From the IMG/VR virus record IMGVR_UViG_3300025010_000040, positions 1 to 64,000 of that record: a DNA stretch of 64,000 nucleotides. One strand, 5' to 3'. This DNA comes from a virus. A program made the position numbers and the translations under genes. Under the pieces are notes generated by a model. That model saw nothing but the letters and a program-made list of their open reading frames with translations. It made no database searches and was not told the origin of the DNA. This document shows positions 16,327 to 25,730 of the stretch, piece after piece. Numbering within the stretch: the stretch's first letter is position 1; every line of letters begins with the position of its first letter.

Positions 16327-17354
16327 TTAAATTTAACCTCCTTTTTAATTAAATTAATCTCATTCTTTTTTACACCATAATCTTTTCCTAAGCTATTATA
16401 ATACAAATTTATCTTATTGACAAAAGGATTTAATTCTTCGAATAGGTTTTTATAAAACCATGGTTTTTTATCTTTATCTGAAAATATATTAATAACGACA
16501 TTTCCTATTACACCTGATTGAATATAAAATTTTAATACATTAATAAACCCACACCCACATACTGCTGTATATATTTTATTACTTTTTTCTTTATCAAATA
16601 CATTATAATATAAACCTAAAACATCAAATACACCTTCAGCTATATTCACAGTAATAGTTTTAGGTGAGAGTAAATCAATAGTATTAGGAATCGAATAAAA
16701 CTTTCTAGTATTATCTAGATTTTTATATATGCTGTATTTAAAGTACCTTTTATATTTTCCACTGGTATCTCTAAATACAATGTGTTCATTCTTAGCTGAT
16801 AAGAATCCTACATATTTATTATGTAATAAACTGGCTTGTTCTTTATTAGTTGTTATGGTTTTAATATTATTATGTCTAAGAAATTCTCCAAAATTGAATA
16901 CTACTTTTAATTTAATAAATTCCTCTTCAGTAATATTTATACCAAGTCTATTCTCAATATATTCTTTCTTCTCTTTCACTAATTCTTTTAATACTGATAG
17001 TGGTATTTTAAAATCAAAAATATTATTTTTTATACCCAATGTCTTATTAATTTTTCCTATAGTTTCTTTATTATAAGATAATAATTTACTATTAATCTGT
17101 AAATCATTAATCCTAAATGTTCTCAATATAGATGGAGTCATAACACCTGATATATCACATAAGAAACAATGGAAAATAATGGGTGTATTTGTGTTCAATT
17201 CAATTTTTATAAAGAAGTGAGCACTTGTGCTATTCTTTATACTATCACCACAAAAAGGACAACGAATCACTATTTGTGATTCGTTGACACTTTTCGAAGA
17301 ATGCACACTAAGTAATTTATTTCTTAGTGTGCATTTAAAAGAATAATTATCCAT
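16323..17354 (-). CDS. DnaG-type DNA primase
   Basis: 343 residues. An N-terminal zinc-binding domain has C32-x2-C35 (RCPFCGDS) and C63-x2-C66 (FHCFLCDIS). A TOPRIM core follows with the conserved glutamate in IAEGVFDVLG (E240) and DxD in FSDKDKK (D293, D295). Length is near that of minimal phage DnaG-like primases without a helicase-binding domain. It makes RNA primers for lagging-strand synthesis. It sits in a minus-strand run with other replication-type genes, 12 nt after the 17367-18905 gene. Start ATG 17354 after AAGAGG. Confidence 0.85.
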   Translation of the reverse strand: MDNYSFKCTLRNKLLSVHSSKSVNESQIVIRCPFCGDSIKNSTSAHFFIKIELNTNTPIIFHCFLCDISGVMTPSILRTFRINDLQINSKLLSYNKETIGKINKTLGIKNNIFDFKIPLSVLKELVKEKKEYIENRLGINITEEEFIKLKVVFNFGEFLRHNNIKTITTNKEQASLLHNKYVGFLSAKNEHIVFRDTSGKYKRYFKYSIYKNLDNTRKFYSIPNTIDLLSPKTITVNIAEGVFDVLGLYYNVFDKEKSNKIYTAVCGCGFINVLKFYIQSGVIGNVVINIFSDKDKKPWFYKNLFEELNPFVNKINLYYNSLGKDYGVKKNEINLIKKEVKFK

Positions 17355-17366
17355 ATAAAAAACCTC

Positions 17367-18905
17367 TTATAGTTGATTTAAGAAACTTAAGAATTCATCA
17401 GACACAACATCTTGGTTGATTTCAAGTTTTTCACCAAGTTTATCTAGATGATCATAATCAACAATAGTAAATGTTGAATTTAAAATAGTTGATAATAAAT
17501 TTAAAATCAAATTAGATTTCTTTATTTCTTCAAGAGTTGAATATTTGTCTTGTATCAATGATTGATACAATGGTGTTTCTTCTAATTTATTTAAAAATTT
17601 TGTGTTTTGAATAGTACGAGTATTTAAACGACCCTCAATATTTCCACTTATAATTTGCGGAAGATACAAACCACCCTGAATTTGTAATCTTCTCTTCAGC
17701 AATATAACAAGAATTATATATTGCTTTCTTGTTAACAAATTTAAATCTCTATATCCACCAAAATATTTGGCATAGAAATAATGAACCAATTGTTTTTGAA
17801 ATTTATTTTTCTTATGAAATTTCTTATAGAAAGTAATTTCATCTTTAGTAATCTTAACACCAATTTTTTTCTTAATTTTTTTAATTGTGCTTTTGATATT
17901 TACTTCAGATAATATTATCAATGATTCATCTATTTTATTAGAGTTCATTTCAAACTTATCTAAACCACTTAAACCATCTTCACCACTTTTATCCGCACTT
18001 AATTCAACGAGATTAACTTTATAGTTTTTCTTAATAACAAAATAAAGTTGTTTCTCTAATATAAAAGAATTAAAATTAACAATGTTTTTATTAAAAACAT
18101 ATTTAAACATAGTTTCAGTTATGATATTCTTTTTCAATAAACTGTTAAGATAAATTAATGGATCAACACCAAATATTTCTTGTTGTTCCCACATTGGTTT
18201 ATTGGAGGATAAATTCTTATTTATTTTAGCTGATACTGTCACCATTAATTTATTATAAATATTAATACCGTTACCATACAATTCAAATAAACCTTTATAA
18301 AAAGTATAAATGTAATCAACATCTTTCTTAATGTTATTCACATTAATATATTGAAATACTACTGGAATCATTATTTTAATAGACATCGAAATCATCATCA
18401 TTATCTTGGCATGTTCATTCGTTATCTCTAATGACTCACTATACTTCTTTTTATCATTACTAGTCAAATCAATATAATAATTATCTTCAACCATTTTGAT
18501 AATCTTTTCTTTCATACTATCAGTAAATAATATACCATATAAAAGTTTAATAAAAGTTTTAGGTTTTTTAACAGGTTTAGTTTTATCATCAATAAAATAT
18601 TTGAGTTTAAAGTATGACATTAATAATTCATTATTAGTATCATAAAATTTAATAAAATAATTCAAATAATGAATTATACCTTTTTCATTCTTAATTATAC
18701 CATTTTCATTTTTTTTATTGGTATTATTAAGTTGATTAACATATGATTCTTTCTTAATAATAAAAACATTCAATGTACTGGCACTATCTTTTTTAAATAT
18801 TTTATCAAATGGGATTATTATTAATTTCCCATCACACTTGATGATATTATCTTCTTCTTCGGGCTCCCATTCATCTACTCTTATTAAGTCGGTAACACAA
18901 TCCAT
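17367..18905 (-). CDS. Hypothetical 512-residue protein, replication operon
   Basis: Start ATG 18905 behind GGGGGTGG. Mostly helical and Lys-rich, without signal peptide or transmembrane segments apart from one hydrophobic helix (IMMMISMSIKIMIPVVFQY, about 178-196). A conserved-looking C-terminal part includes YFGGYRDLNLLTRKQYIILV and LYLPQIISGNIEGRLNTRT. No nucleotide-binding motif is visible. Position directly upstream of the primase suggests a replication or nucleic-acid role, but I do not recognise the family. Confidence 0.6.
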   Translation of the reverse strand: MDCVTDLIRVDEWEPEEEDNIIKCDGKLIIIPFDKIFKKDSASTLNVFIIKKESYVNQLNNTNKKNENGIIKNEKGIIHYLNYFIKFYDTNNELLMSYFKLKYFIDDKTKPVKKPKTFIKLLYGILFTDSMKEKIIKMVEDNYYIDLTSNDKKKYSESLEITNEHAKIMMMISMSIKIMIPVVFQYINVNNIKKDVDYIYTFYKGLFELYGNGINIYNKLMVTVSAKINKNLSSNKPMWEQQEIFGVDPLIYLNSLLKKNIITETMFKYVFNKNIVNFNSFILEKQLYFVIKKNYKVNLVELSADKSGEDGLSGLDKFEMNSNKIDESLIILSEVNIKSTIKKIKKKIGVKITKDEITFYKKFHKKNKFQKQLVHYFYAKYFGGYRDLNLLTRKQYIILVILLKRRLQIQGGLYLPQIISGNIEGRLNTRTIQNTKFLNKLEETPLYQSLIQDKYSTLEEIKKSNLILNLLSTILNSTFTIVDYDHLDKLGEKLEINQDVVSDEFLSFLNQL

Positions 18906-18966
18906 TATTAATATCCCACCCCCTAAAAAATACTCTCCGCTTCTGATATGTATTCTCTATTTCTAT

Positions 18967-18983
18967 ATTAATATAATATATAA
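18967..18983 (-). promoter_or_regulatory. ATTATATATTATATT box on the minus strand
   Basis: TATATATTATATT read on the minus strand, about 65 nt upstream of the 18905 start. Candidate promoter for the primase operon, weaker than the plus-strand copies. Confidence 0.35.
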
Positions 18984-19022
18984 TTCATTTTATCTTATAA
19001 TATATAGTTTAGGATGGGATAT

Positions 19023-19796
19023 CTATATTTTAGATTTTGTTACATTGGATTTCTTAGCCTTAATTTTACTTATAGGTTTAATTTTATTAATAGCTGATTT
19101 TTTTACTCCTGATATTTTATCAATAACATTTTTAATCTTACTTTCATTTTTTTTCTTTTCTATAGTTTCTTTCTTACGTTTAATTTCATTATTAGCATTC
19201 TTTATCTCAATCTTGATTTGATTAATATCACGAATAGACTTATTCAAATCACCTTTATTTAATTTTTTAGAATGAGAATTAAGATAAGATTTTGATAAAT
19301 ATTTATTTCTATTTATTAATATATGAAAACCAATAAAATATATTGATTTTTCAAAACTTATAATTTCTCCTGGATTTCTTATTACAGGATTATTTTTAAT
19401 AACATCATTACCAAATTTATTACTAAGAAAATCAATTAATAAATCAAACTGATTAAAAGCATATGCAAAAGTAAAAGTAAAACTTGGTGAATTTGAAAAG
19501 AATCTAACAAAATAATGGTCTATTGTTACCTCTCTTTTAAAATCTTCATCTTCCATAGTAAATGATACTACTACATCATATGAGTTATTTCTTTCAGATT
19601 CACTATGTAAAATAAAATGAAGAAGATAATCGTCTTTATCTCTATAAATAGTTGGTTCATTAATTTTTTTATTCTTTATTAATGAATAGTATCTTCTATT
19701 AAGGTCATCCTTAATAAGTTGTCTATTCGGAATTGCATTACTACCTTTACCCATGGGATTGTCGATAAAATCTTTTAATGTCTGTAGTATGAACAA
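19023..19796 (-). CDS. Hypothetical protein with basic coiled-coil tail
   Basis: 257 residues from TTG 19796, with GGGGG 9 nt upstream. Residues 1-170 form a mixed alpha/beta domain (YLLHFILHSE, YDVVVSFTMEDEDF, FTFTFAYAFNQFDLLI, SIYFIGFHILI). Residues 170-257 are a highly basic helix (many Lys, EIKRKKETIEKKKNESKIKN). A basic tail suggests nucleic-acid or virion-interior binding. No family recognised. Placed between GroEL and the primase operon. Confidence 0.6.
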   Translation of the reverse strand: MFILQTLKDFIDNPMGKGSNAIPNRQLIKDDLNRRYYSLIKNKKINEPTIYRDKDDYLLHFILHSESERNNSYDVVVSFTMEDEDFKREVTIDHYFVRFFSNSPSFTFTFAYAFNQFDLLIDFLSNKFGNDVIKNNPVIRNPGEIISFEKSIYFIGFHILINRNKYLSKSYLNSHSKKLNKGDLNKSIRDINQIKIEIKNANNEIKRKKETIEKKKNESKIKNVIDKISGVKKSAINKIKPISKIKAKKSNVTKSKI

Positions 19797-19838
19797 AAGA
19801 TAATACCCCCTAAGTTAGTAATTTATAAAATCTTATCT

Positions 19839-19867
19839 AGGAATGGTTGCTATTAACAACCATTCCT
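19839..19867 (-). terminator. Terminator after phage GroEL gene
   Basis: 11-bp stem AGGAATGGTTG/CAACCATTCCT just downstream of the GroEL stop; the minus-strand 3' side is only moderately T-rich. Confidence 0.7.
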
Positions 19868-19882
19868 TTAATACTTATATTT

Positions 19883-21559
19883 CTAATGTTCCCTGTTAGT
19901 AATCATAATAGATATATATTGGTTACTGGATAGCAATAAAGATATTATAGATGTTGCAGCTTTTAAAATTTCAACATCCGTTTGACAAGAATTAATAATA
20001 TCTTTAGATAAACACTCATTAACCAAATCCCAACAAATCTTTCCACTAATACATGACTCAATTAATAAGTCAATTGAAAAATTAGCTTTACCCTTAAATT
20101 TATTATCCATCACTTTACTGAATACTTCAACAAAAGCTTTTCTTAATAATTTTAAAAACCTTTTTTCAGTATCATTAAAATCAGTACACTCATTTAATAA
20201 TTCATCTATTACAATCGGTATAATTAAATTACCACCAATATTATATCCATATTTAAATGCTGATTCACATGCTTTTACAGCATCTTCAACCAAATCATAA
20301 TTAGCAGTTTTTTCTAATGAAGAGTTACCACCAACATTTATTACTCCCATTTTACAAGAAAGTTTAGATACTCTTTGTTTTAAGTCATAAATTTGACTAT
20401 TAACAATATTTAAATTTTGATTAGTTTCTTCAACTTCTTTAAGTTTAGCAAGAGCATCATTTAAATATATATCATATGTGGTTTGTTTTAAAGAATTAAA
20501 ACCTTTAATAACAGTTGCTTTACTTCCAATTGAAATTTTATCAACTTGCCCAATAAAATATTTGAAATAATCATCTTCTTTATTTTCTAAATCAAATAAA
20601 GTATTTTCACCAATTAACATACCACCAGTCAACATACAAAAATCATTATAAAATAATTGTTGTAAATTATTAAATAATCCAACCCTTGTATAAACAGTTC
20701 TACTAGTTCCAGTTGATCTAAATTCTATATTTGCTGTTTGAGAAATAAATTTTAATAACATTTGGTCATAATGTGGAGCTATTACAACAACCCTTCTATC
20801 AGTTTTAATACCTAAATCAATTACTTTAGATATAATTTTATCAAAATGTGTTTTTTCAAGTTTATGATCAAACATAACGATTAAGGGATTTTCAATTTCA
20901 CATATTCCATTTTCATTTTCAGCATATATACTATCTAAATAAGTTATATTAGCTTTATAACCTTCAATAATCTCACATGAAGTTATATTTGTTTTTGAAG
21001 GAGAAAATTCAATACTTGGATTTTTTGTTTCTTTATATATTGTATGGATTATATCTGACAGGGTATTATCACCATTAGTTGAAATCATTGCCAATTGATA
21101 GATCTCTTGATAATCATTATCCTTGGTAATTTTAACCGAAGATTGTAATATTTTATCTGTAATCATTTTAACACAAACAGATAAAATGTTAATAAAATCC
21201 CTAGGTCTTATTTTTTTTAATTCTGTATCTGAATCTAAAAGATTCAATATTGAATTGGCAGCAACTATTGATGATGAACTACCATCACCAACTTTAATTA
21301 CAACTTGTGATGCTATATTGATTAATAATTGTTTAATATTATTATCAATATTATTATCAGAATTGATATTTTTTAATATTTGCCAACCATCTTTAGTAAT
21401 ATGCATTTCTCCGAATTTCTCGATTATTGTATTAGACCCATATGGTCCTAAACTTTTTTGTACAGCAGATGAAACTTTATCAAAAATCATATGAATACGT
21501 TGTTTAAAATCATCTTCACTAATAATATTCCAATTATTTGTTTCCTCAAAAGTAACCAT
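19883..21559 (-). CDS. groEL: Phage-encoded GroEL-like chaperonin
   Basis: 558 residues, close to bacterial GroEL (about 545). Conserved group I chaperonin blocks in order: SLGPYGSNTIIEKFGEMHIT with KDG next (ATP-pocket entry; GroEL LGPKGRN...ITKDG), VGDGSSSSIVAA (GroEL GDGTTTATVLA, with the catalytic Asp kept), a divergent apical domain, then RVSKLSCKMGVINVGGNSS and DLVEDAVKACESAFKYGYN followed by IGGNL (GroEL RVEDALHATRAA...PGGG). Start ATG 21559 chosen because GGAGGT lies 10 nt upstream; an earlier ATG overlaps that site. Phage GroELs are known from giant phages (phiEL type) and fold phage proteins. No GroES-like gene is seen in the window. Confidence 0.88.
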   Translation of the reverse strand: MVTFEETNNWNIISEDDFKQRIHMIFDKVSSAVQKSLGPYGSNTIIEKFGEMHITKDGWQILKNINSDNNIDNNIKQLLINIASQVVIKVGDGSSSSIVAANSILNLLDSDTELKKIRPRDFINILSVCVKMITDKILQSSVKITKDNDYQEIYQLAMISTNGDNTLSDIIHTIYKETKNPSIEFSPSKTNITSCEIIEGYKANITYLDSIYAENENGICEIENPLIVMFDHKLEKTHFDKIISKVIDLGIKTDRRVVVIAPHYDQMLLKFISQTANIEFRSTGTSRTVYTRVGLFNNLQQLFYNDFCMLTGGMLIGENTLFDLENKEDDYFKYFIGQVDKISIGSKATVIKGFNSLKQTTYDIYLNDALAKLKEVEETNQNLNIVNSQIYDLKQRVSKLSCKMGVINVGGNSSLEKTANYDLVEDAVKACESAFKYGYNIGGNLIIPIVIDELLNECTDFNDTEKRFLKLLRKAFVEVFSKVMDNKFKGKANFSIDLLIESCISGKICWDLVNECLSKDIINSCQTDVEILKAATSIISLLLSSNQYISIMITNREH

Positions 21560-21638
21560 AACTTTTCCTACCTCCATTTTTATTCTTTTAGTCTTTAGAA
21601 ATATGTTGTTTGTGTAGTTGTTTTTAATATTTTAGGGT

Positions 21639-22325
21639 CTATTTAAAATTATAAGGTGAAAATGTTGCAAATTTAAATATTTTTTCCATTATAGAATCCT
21701 CTACATTAAATCTAGGTATAAGTATATTCTTTTCATCTAAAGTAAAATTATAACCGTAGTTCGCTACAATTATATTAGTATATTCAGATTTATTTAATTC
21801 TAATATAATACCTACATCTAAAATATTTCTAAGGATATAAGTAGTAACTCCTGATAATTTACTGATAACATTAAATAAATTTCCAGTAATATAATTAATT
21901 TTTTCCATATCCTTAAATTGAGTTTGTATATCTATATGAACTCTTTTATCATATTTATCTGTATGAATATAAATTTTTTCAGTAAACTTTTGTTTTAACA
22001 TTACATGAATACTAGAACTTATTATCAAAGGTTCAGACAATATATACATATCATCATATTTATAAAATATATCATTTAACGATTTTTTATAATCAAATTC
22101 TTTTTTAGATAGTTGATGAAATATATTTACTTTTCTACGCTGAATACAAAATTTAAGTAAATCAATCATATTTAATTTATCTATTAATGAAAAGTTAATA
22201 AAATTATCATACACATTTCTATATGTAGTTCTCATTTGATGTAAAATAAAAGGATAAGGGTTTTTAATAACTTCATCATAACAAATAAAAATTATTTCTG
22301 GTCTTTTAACAAACTCGGTACTCAT
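21639..22325 (-). CDS. Hypothetical protein upstream of GroEL
   Basis: 228 residues from ATG 22325 (AAAAGGA 9 nt upstream; an earlier ATG overlaps it). Helical N-terminus with FILHQMRTTYRNVYDNFINF and RRKVNIFHQLSKKEF; the C-terminal half is beta-rich (IYIHTDKYDKRVHIDIQTQF, TNIIVANYGYNF). No motif recognised. Same strand and about 80 nt from GroEL, so possibly one transcript. Confidence 0.6.
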   Translation of the reverse strand: MSTEFVKRPEIIFICYDEVIKNPYPFILHQMRTTYRNVYDNFINFSLIDKLNMIDLLKFCIQRRKVNIFHQLSKKEFDYKKSLNDIFYKYDDMYILSEPLIISSSIHVMLKQKFTEKIYIHTDKYDKRVHIDIQTQFKDMEKINYITGNLFNVISKLSGVTTYILRNILDVGIILELNKSEYTNIIVANYGYNFTLDEKNILIPRFNVEDSIMEKIFKFATFSPYNFK

Positions 22326-22358
22326 TTTAATCATCCTTTTTATCTTAAAATATAAAAA

Positions 22359-22391
22359 AAGAATATAATGAAAAAATCATTATATTCTTTT
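22359..22391 (-). terminator. Terminator after SSB-like gene
   Basis: 14-bp perfect stem AAAGAATATAATGA/TCATTATATTCTTT with a 5-nt loop. Confidence 0.8.
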
Positions 22392-22398
22392 AATAATT

Positions 22399-23178
22399 TT
22401 ACATAAATTGATCAATACTTTCTAAGTTTTCTATATTACTAATGTCATTAGTTTCATTATTTGGTGGTGTAGAATTACTGTTAGAAAAGACATTGCTTTG
22501 TTTTCCATAAGTGCGTCCTTCAATCCCATGTTTCTTTCCAATACCTTCAAGATATTTCATAGAAGCATCTCTATATCCTTTATCTGCATACCTAATGGAA
22601 TGTGCAGCTCCATTTGATATAGAGTCTCTACTACTTTTTAACAATTTCATAAAAGTAAGTAATTCAGAATGAAGACCAGAAGTAATCTCAAAGGTTCCTT
22701 CCTCTTCATTATAATCATCAACCCTATAAGACCTGTTAAATTCATAACAGATACTCATCTCAGGTTTTTTTGTTTCTTCATTTAGATTTTTATATATACC
22801 AACATATGGTCTATTACTACCAATTTTGTTATTTCCTGTTGCAATAACAAATAAAGAACTTGCACCAACAGGAACACCAATAGATTTAATTTTATTGTCT
22901 TTAAGGGCAGGAAGAAGTATTTCTACAAAATCATTAATAAGAATTGTTACTTTTTCAGCTGTAAGTGCTGTTGAAACAGTTGTTTCATAATCAAATACTT
23001 TAGACTCAGTCTGTTTATTTTTATCTAAAGCTGGATTTATTTTAATAGAAATGAATTCATTCCAGAATCCAAATGACAAAGCAGATGGATCAAATCCCTC
23101 TTTATTTCTAAATTGAATACTTCTAGTATTAACATTAACAACATTTTTTGAATTATTTTGGGAATTGTTAGTAAACAT
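22399..23178 (-). CDS. Putative single-stranded DNA-binding protein
   Basis: 259 residues. The N-terminal 180 residues form a likely beta-rich core (SIQFRNKEGFDPSALSFGFW, FISIKINPAL, RPYVGIYKNL, MSICYEFNRSYRV). The C-terminal 40 residues are flexible (N/S/P/T-rich) and end in an acidic hydrophobic tip, ENLESIDQFM, like the protein-docking tail of SSB proteins. Same operon as the DNA polymerase palm gene. The assignment is from layout and context, not from a clear OB-fold motif. ATG preceded by TTGGAGG. Confidence 0.5.
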   Translation of the reverse strand: MFTNNSQNNSKNVVNVNTRSIQFRNKEGFDPSALSFGFWNEFISIKINPALDKNKQTESKVFDYETTVSTALTAEKVTILINDFVEILLPALKDNKIKSIGVPVGASSLFVIATGNNKIGSNRPYVGIYKNLNEETKKPEMSICYEFNRSYRVDDYNEEEGTFEITSGLHSELLTFMKLLKSSRDSISNGAAHSIRYADKGYRDASMKYLEGIGKKHGIEGRTYGKQSNVFSNSNSTPPNNETNDISNIENLESIDQFM

Positions 23179-23231
23179 GTTTTAACCTCCAATAATTTTA
23201 TTTATAATAAAGTTCATTATGTTTTTAATTA

Positions 23232-23645
23232 TTAATTTATGATAAAATGTTTAAGCCAGTTACTTTCTTTAGGGTTTCTTAATAAATTATTAATAATTGA
23301 ATATATTGTATATTTCCTACCATTTTTATTAACTCTTTCAAAAGTAAAAATATCTTCATTAGAAAAATCCGGAGTTTTACCAAAAAATCTATATATTTCT
23401 TTTAAAAATCTTTTTGCTTTCTTTTTTAATAATAAAAATTCTTTACGTGAACAACTAGAACCTAATGTACTTTTTTTTCTATTACCCTGTAAAACAATAG
23501 TTTTAGCCAATTTATATATAAATTGGCTCAGTCTTTTTTTCATATTATTAAAAACATCAACTAAACCATTTGAAAATTTTATTAATACTTCTTTGAGACT
23601 ATTAGTAACCTCATTTAATACTTTTGAATCAATATTTAATTTCAT
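23232..23645 (-). CDS. Hypothetical 137-residue basic protein
   Basis: Between the DNA polymerase palm gene (12 nt) and the SSB-like gene. N-terminal amphipathic helices, a basic centre (KKKAKRFLKEIYRFFGKTPD), and a C-terminal FTFERVNKNGRKYTIYSIIN segment. GAGG precedes the ATG. High Lys/Arg content suits nucleic-acid binding. Not recognised; replication-operon membership is the only functional hint. Confidence 0.6.
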   Translation of the reverse strand: MKLNIDSKVLNEVTNSLKEVLIKFSNGLVDVFNNMKKRLSQFIYKLAKTIVLQGNRKKSTLGSSCSRKEFLLLKKKAKRFLKEIYRFFGKTPDFSNEDIFTFERVNKNGRKYTIYSIINNLLRNPKESNWLKHFIIN

Positions 23646-23657
23646 ATTATTATCCTC

Positions 23658-25595
23658 CTATATACGAAGTATATTACTATAGTATTCATCTTCAGTTGTT
23701 TTAATAGTTGCAATACCCAAACTATCTAATACCCCATGGAACGTAGATAAGTTATTATTAATAATAGTATTATAATCAATAAACGGTATAATCCAATTTG
23801 GTATTTTAGGTACATTTCTAGGTAAACCTATAACTTTAACTCCTTTCTCTTTTATTTTCTTATCACTATTATTATATATATTTTCAATAATTCTTTCATA
23901 TATTTCAGGTTCAGATTGTTTTATTCTTTCAATAGAATCTTCATCCATATTAACTTTAATGATGTCAATATGTTCAGGTAATTCTATTGCATTATCAGGA
24001 TAGGTATAATTCCATGCTATTACAGCTCGAACACCCATTTCTCTTAATGGATCTTTGTATGCTCCTAATTCTTTTACTAATTTAGGAATTAAGAAATCTT
24101 TTTGTCCTGATTCTAATGATACTCTAATCATATTTTCTAATTTTTCTAATTCTTTTAAAATATTTGAAATATTAATTTCTTCCGTTGATAATAATTGTTC
24201 TTTAATAAGATTTTTAAAGAATTTTTCTGTTGCTTCTTTAGTTGATGATTTAACAAAATCTAAACCCTTAATATCAACTTTTTCAGGATATATCTCATCA
24301 CCTTCTCTTAATCTAACACTACTTATATACCTTTTCTTTTTTTGTGTTAGAATAATTCTAGAGAATAAAAATTCATTTTTCATATTTATTTTATGTCTAT
24401 ATCTTTTAGGTATATTGGCATCTTTTGTATACTTCTTTAAAACGTTAGTAATCATATTAGTTATTATATAAGCTAATATATTAATAGATATAAATTTTAA
24501 TTCAGTTTTATCCCTATTTATTAACTTATCATTAACATTAATAATATCATGTCTAATAAATTTAACCCATTTATCAATAGTCATTATTGTAGAGTCTGTA
24601 TCTGAACCAACTACAGTTTTTCTTTCATCATATTTCAATCGTTTTATTCTATTATATGGAGAAAAATTAAAGAAAACAAACTCTTTATATAATTTCCATA
24701 GTAATTCTAAATCATCTTTTACATTTTTAGGTATTTCATTGGGATTTTTAAATGTATCAATACTTTCTATAATATAAGATAACATATTTCTTATTTTTCT
24801 TAATTTTGAAAATTTAAGTAAGTTATTCTTATAATAAATTCTATTAATATCTTTTTGACTTAAAGTTGATAAATAATTTAAAATAAAATAATTGTATTCT
24901 TCTTTATAGTTAAAGAATTTTTTCTTTAAATATTTCATTAATTGTTTTAAACTAATATTTTCTAAAAAGTTATCATTAAAATTTCTTTTTTCTTTAATAA
25001 CATTAGATAAGAAAAACATACATTCTTCTAAATTATTAAATGGAGCGTTATTTTCTAAAAAAGTTTCAAAACCCATCTCAGCTGTACTAATTAAAGATTG
25101 GCCGGAACTTGTGATCGCACTTGCAATATATAGATTATAAAAATTTGATGTAGAGGTTCCACTTGCTCCATAAAACGAATTTGCTGCCGTTTTCTCATTT
25201 CCTTGTAATCTATCAAAAGTACCATATTCATAATCATCTTTTTTATACTTTTTTAATTGATTTTTATATTCTTTCCTTAAAGACATAAAGTTTTCTAACA
25301 TAACAGCCGCTGGATTTAATGACTCATCCTGATTTTTAAAAAATACACCAAAACCAGAAACTATAGGTTTAGTTTTTTTAACCCAATCATAAACTGATAT
25401 TAAATCAACATTAATAGATTTATGAATATAGTTATTATGAAGAATAGCTTTAGGATTGATTATATTTTTATCTATTATTTTATCTAAAACTTTCGATATT
25501 TGTTTATCTGTTAATTCAGGATACATTCGTTTAAATATTTCTATATTATTATCTTTCCAATCTTTTATAAATAAACTTTTATCTATTTTAGATAT
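23658..25595 (-). CDS. DNA polymerase family B, C-terminal (palm/thumb) part
   Basis: About 645 residues. From the ATG at 25526: motif B is EKTAANSFYGASG (K112, Y119, G120) and motif C is VGSDTDST (D309, D311), followed by KKRYISSVRLREG, the family B KxY-type segment. Motif A and the exonuclease lie in a separate gene (60775-63687), so the enzyme is split between motifs A and B. Start: a perfect AAGGAGG (25604-25610) lies 8 nt before ATA 25595, and the frame is open from there (ISKIDKSLFIKDWKDNNIEI...). The first ATG, 23 codons later, has no ribosome site. ATA initiation is therefore likely. Confidence 0.88.
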   Translation of the reverse strand: MSKIDKSLFIKDWKDNNIEIFKRMYPELTDKQISKVLDKIIDKNIINPKAILHNNYIHKSINVDLISVYDWVKKTKPIVSGFGVFFKNQDESLNPAAVMLENFMSLRKEYKNQLKKYKKDDYEYGTFDRLQGNEKTAANSFYGASGTSTSNFYNLYIASAITSSGQSLISTAEMGFETFLENNAPFNNLEECMFFLSNVIKEKRNFNDNFLENISLKQLMKYLKKKFFNYKEEYNYFILNYLSTLSQKDINRIYYKNNLLKFSKLRKIRNMLSYIIESIDTFKNPNEIPKNVKDDLELLWKLYKEFVFFNFSPYNRIKRLKYDERKTVVGSDTDSTIMTIDKWVKFIRHDIINVNDKLINRDKTELKFISINILAYIITNMITNVLKKYTKDANIPKRYRHKINMKNEFLFSRIILTQKKKRYISSVRLREGDEIYPEKVDIKGLDFVKSSTKEATEKFFKNLIKEQLLSTEEINISNILKELEKLENMIRVSLESGQKDFLIPKLVKELGAYKDPLREMGVRAVIAWNYTYPDNAIELPEHIDIIKVNMDEDSIERIKQSEPEIYERIIENIYNNSDKKIKEKGVKVIGLPRNVPKIPNWIIPFIDYNTIINNNLSTFHGVLDSLGIATIKTTEDEYYSNILRI

Positions 25596-25603
25596 ATTAA
25601 TAA

Positions 25604-25610
25604 CCTCCTT
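25604..25610 (-). promoter_or_regulatory. Strong Shine-Dalgarno that implies an ATA start
   Basis: AAGGAGG on the minus strand. The only codon at ideal spacing (8 nt) in the polymerase frame is ATA; ATT at 2-nt spacing is too close; there is no ATG, GTG or TTG in range. Confidence 0.6.
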
Positions 25611-25730
25611 ATCATAAATTTTAATAAAGAATTAATATTTTGTTATTTGAATTCTTATTTTTTATTTTAATTGAAAAATTGCCTATAGAACAATTAATTA
25701 AAAAATTGACATTGAAAGGTTGTGTTGTTT

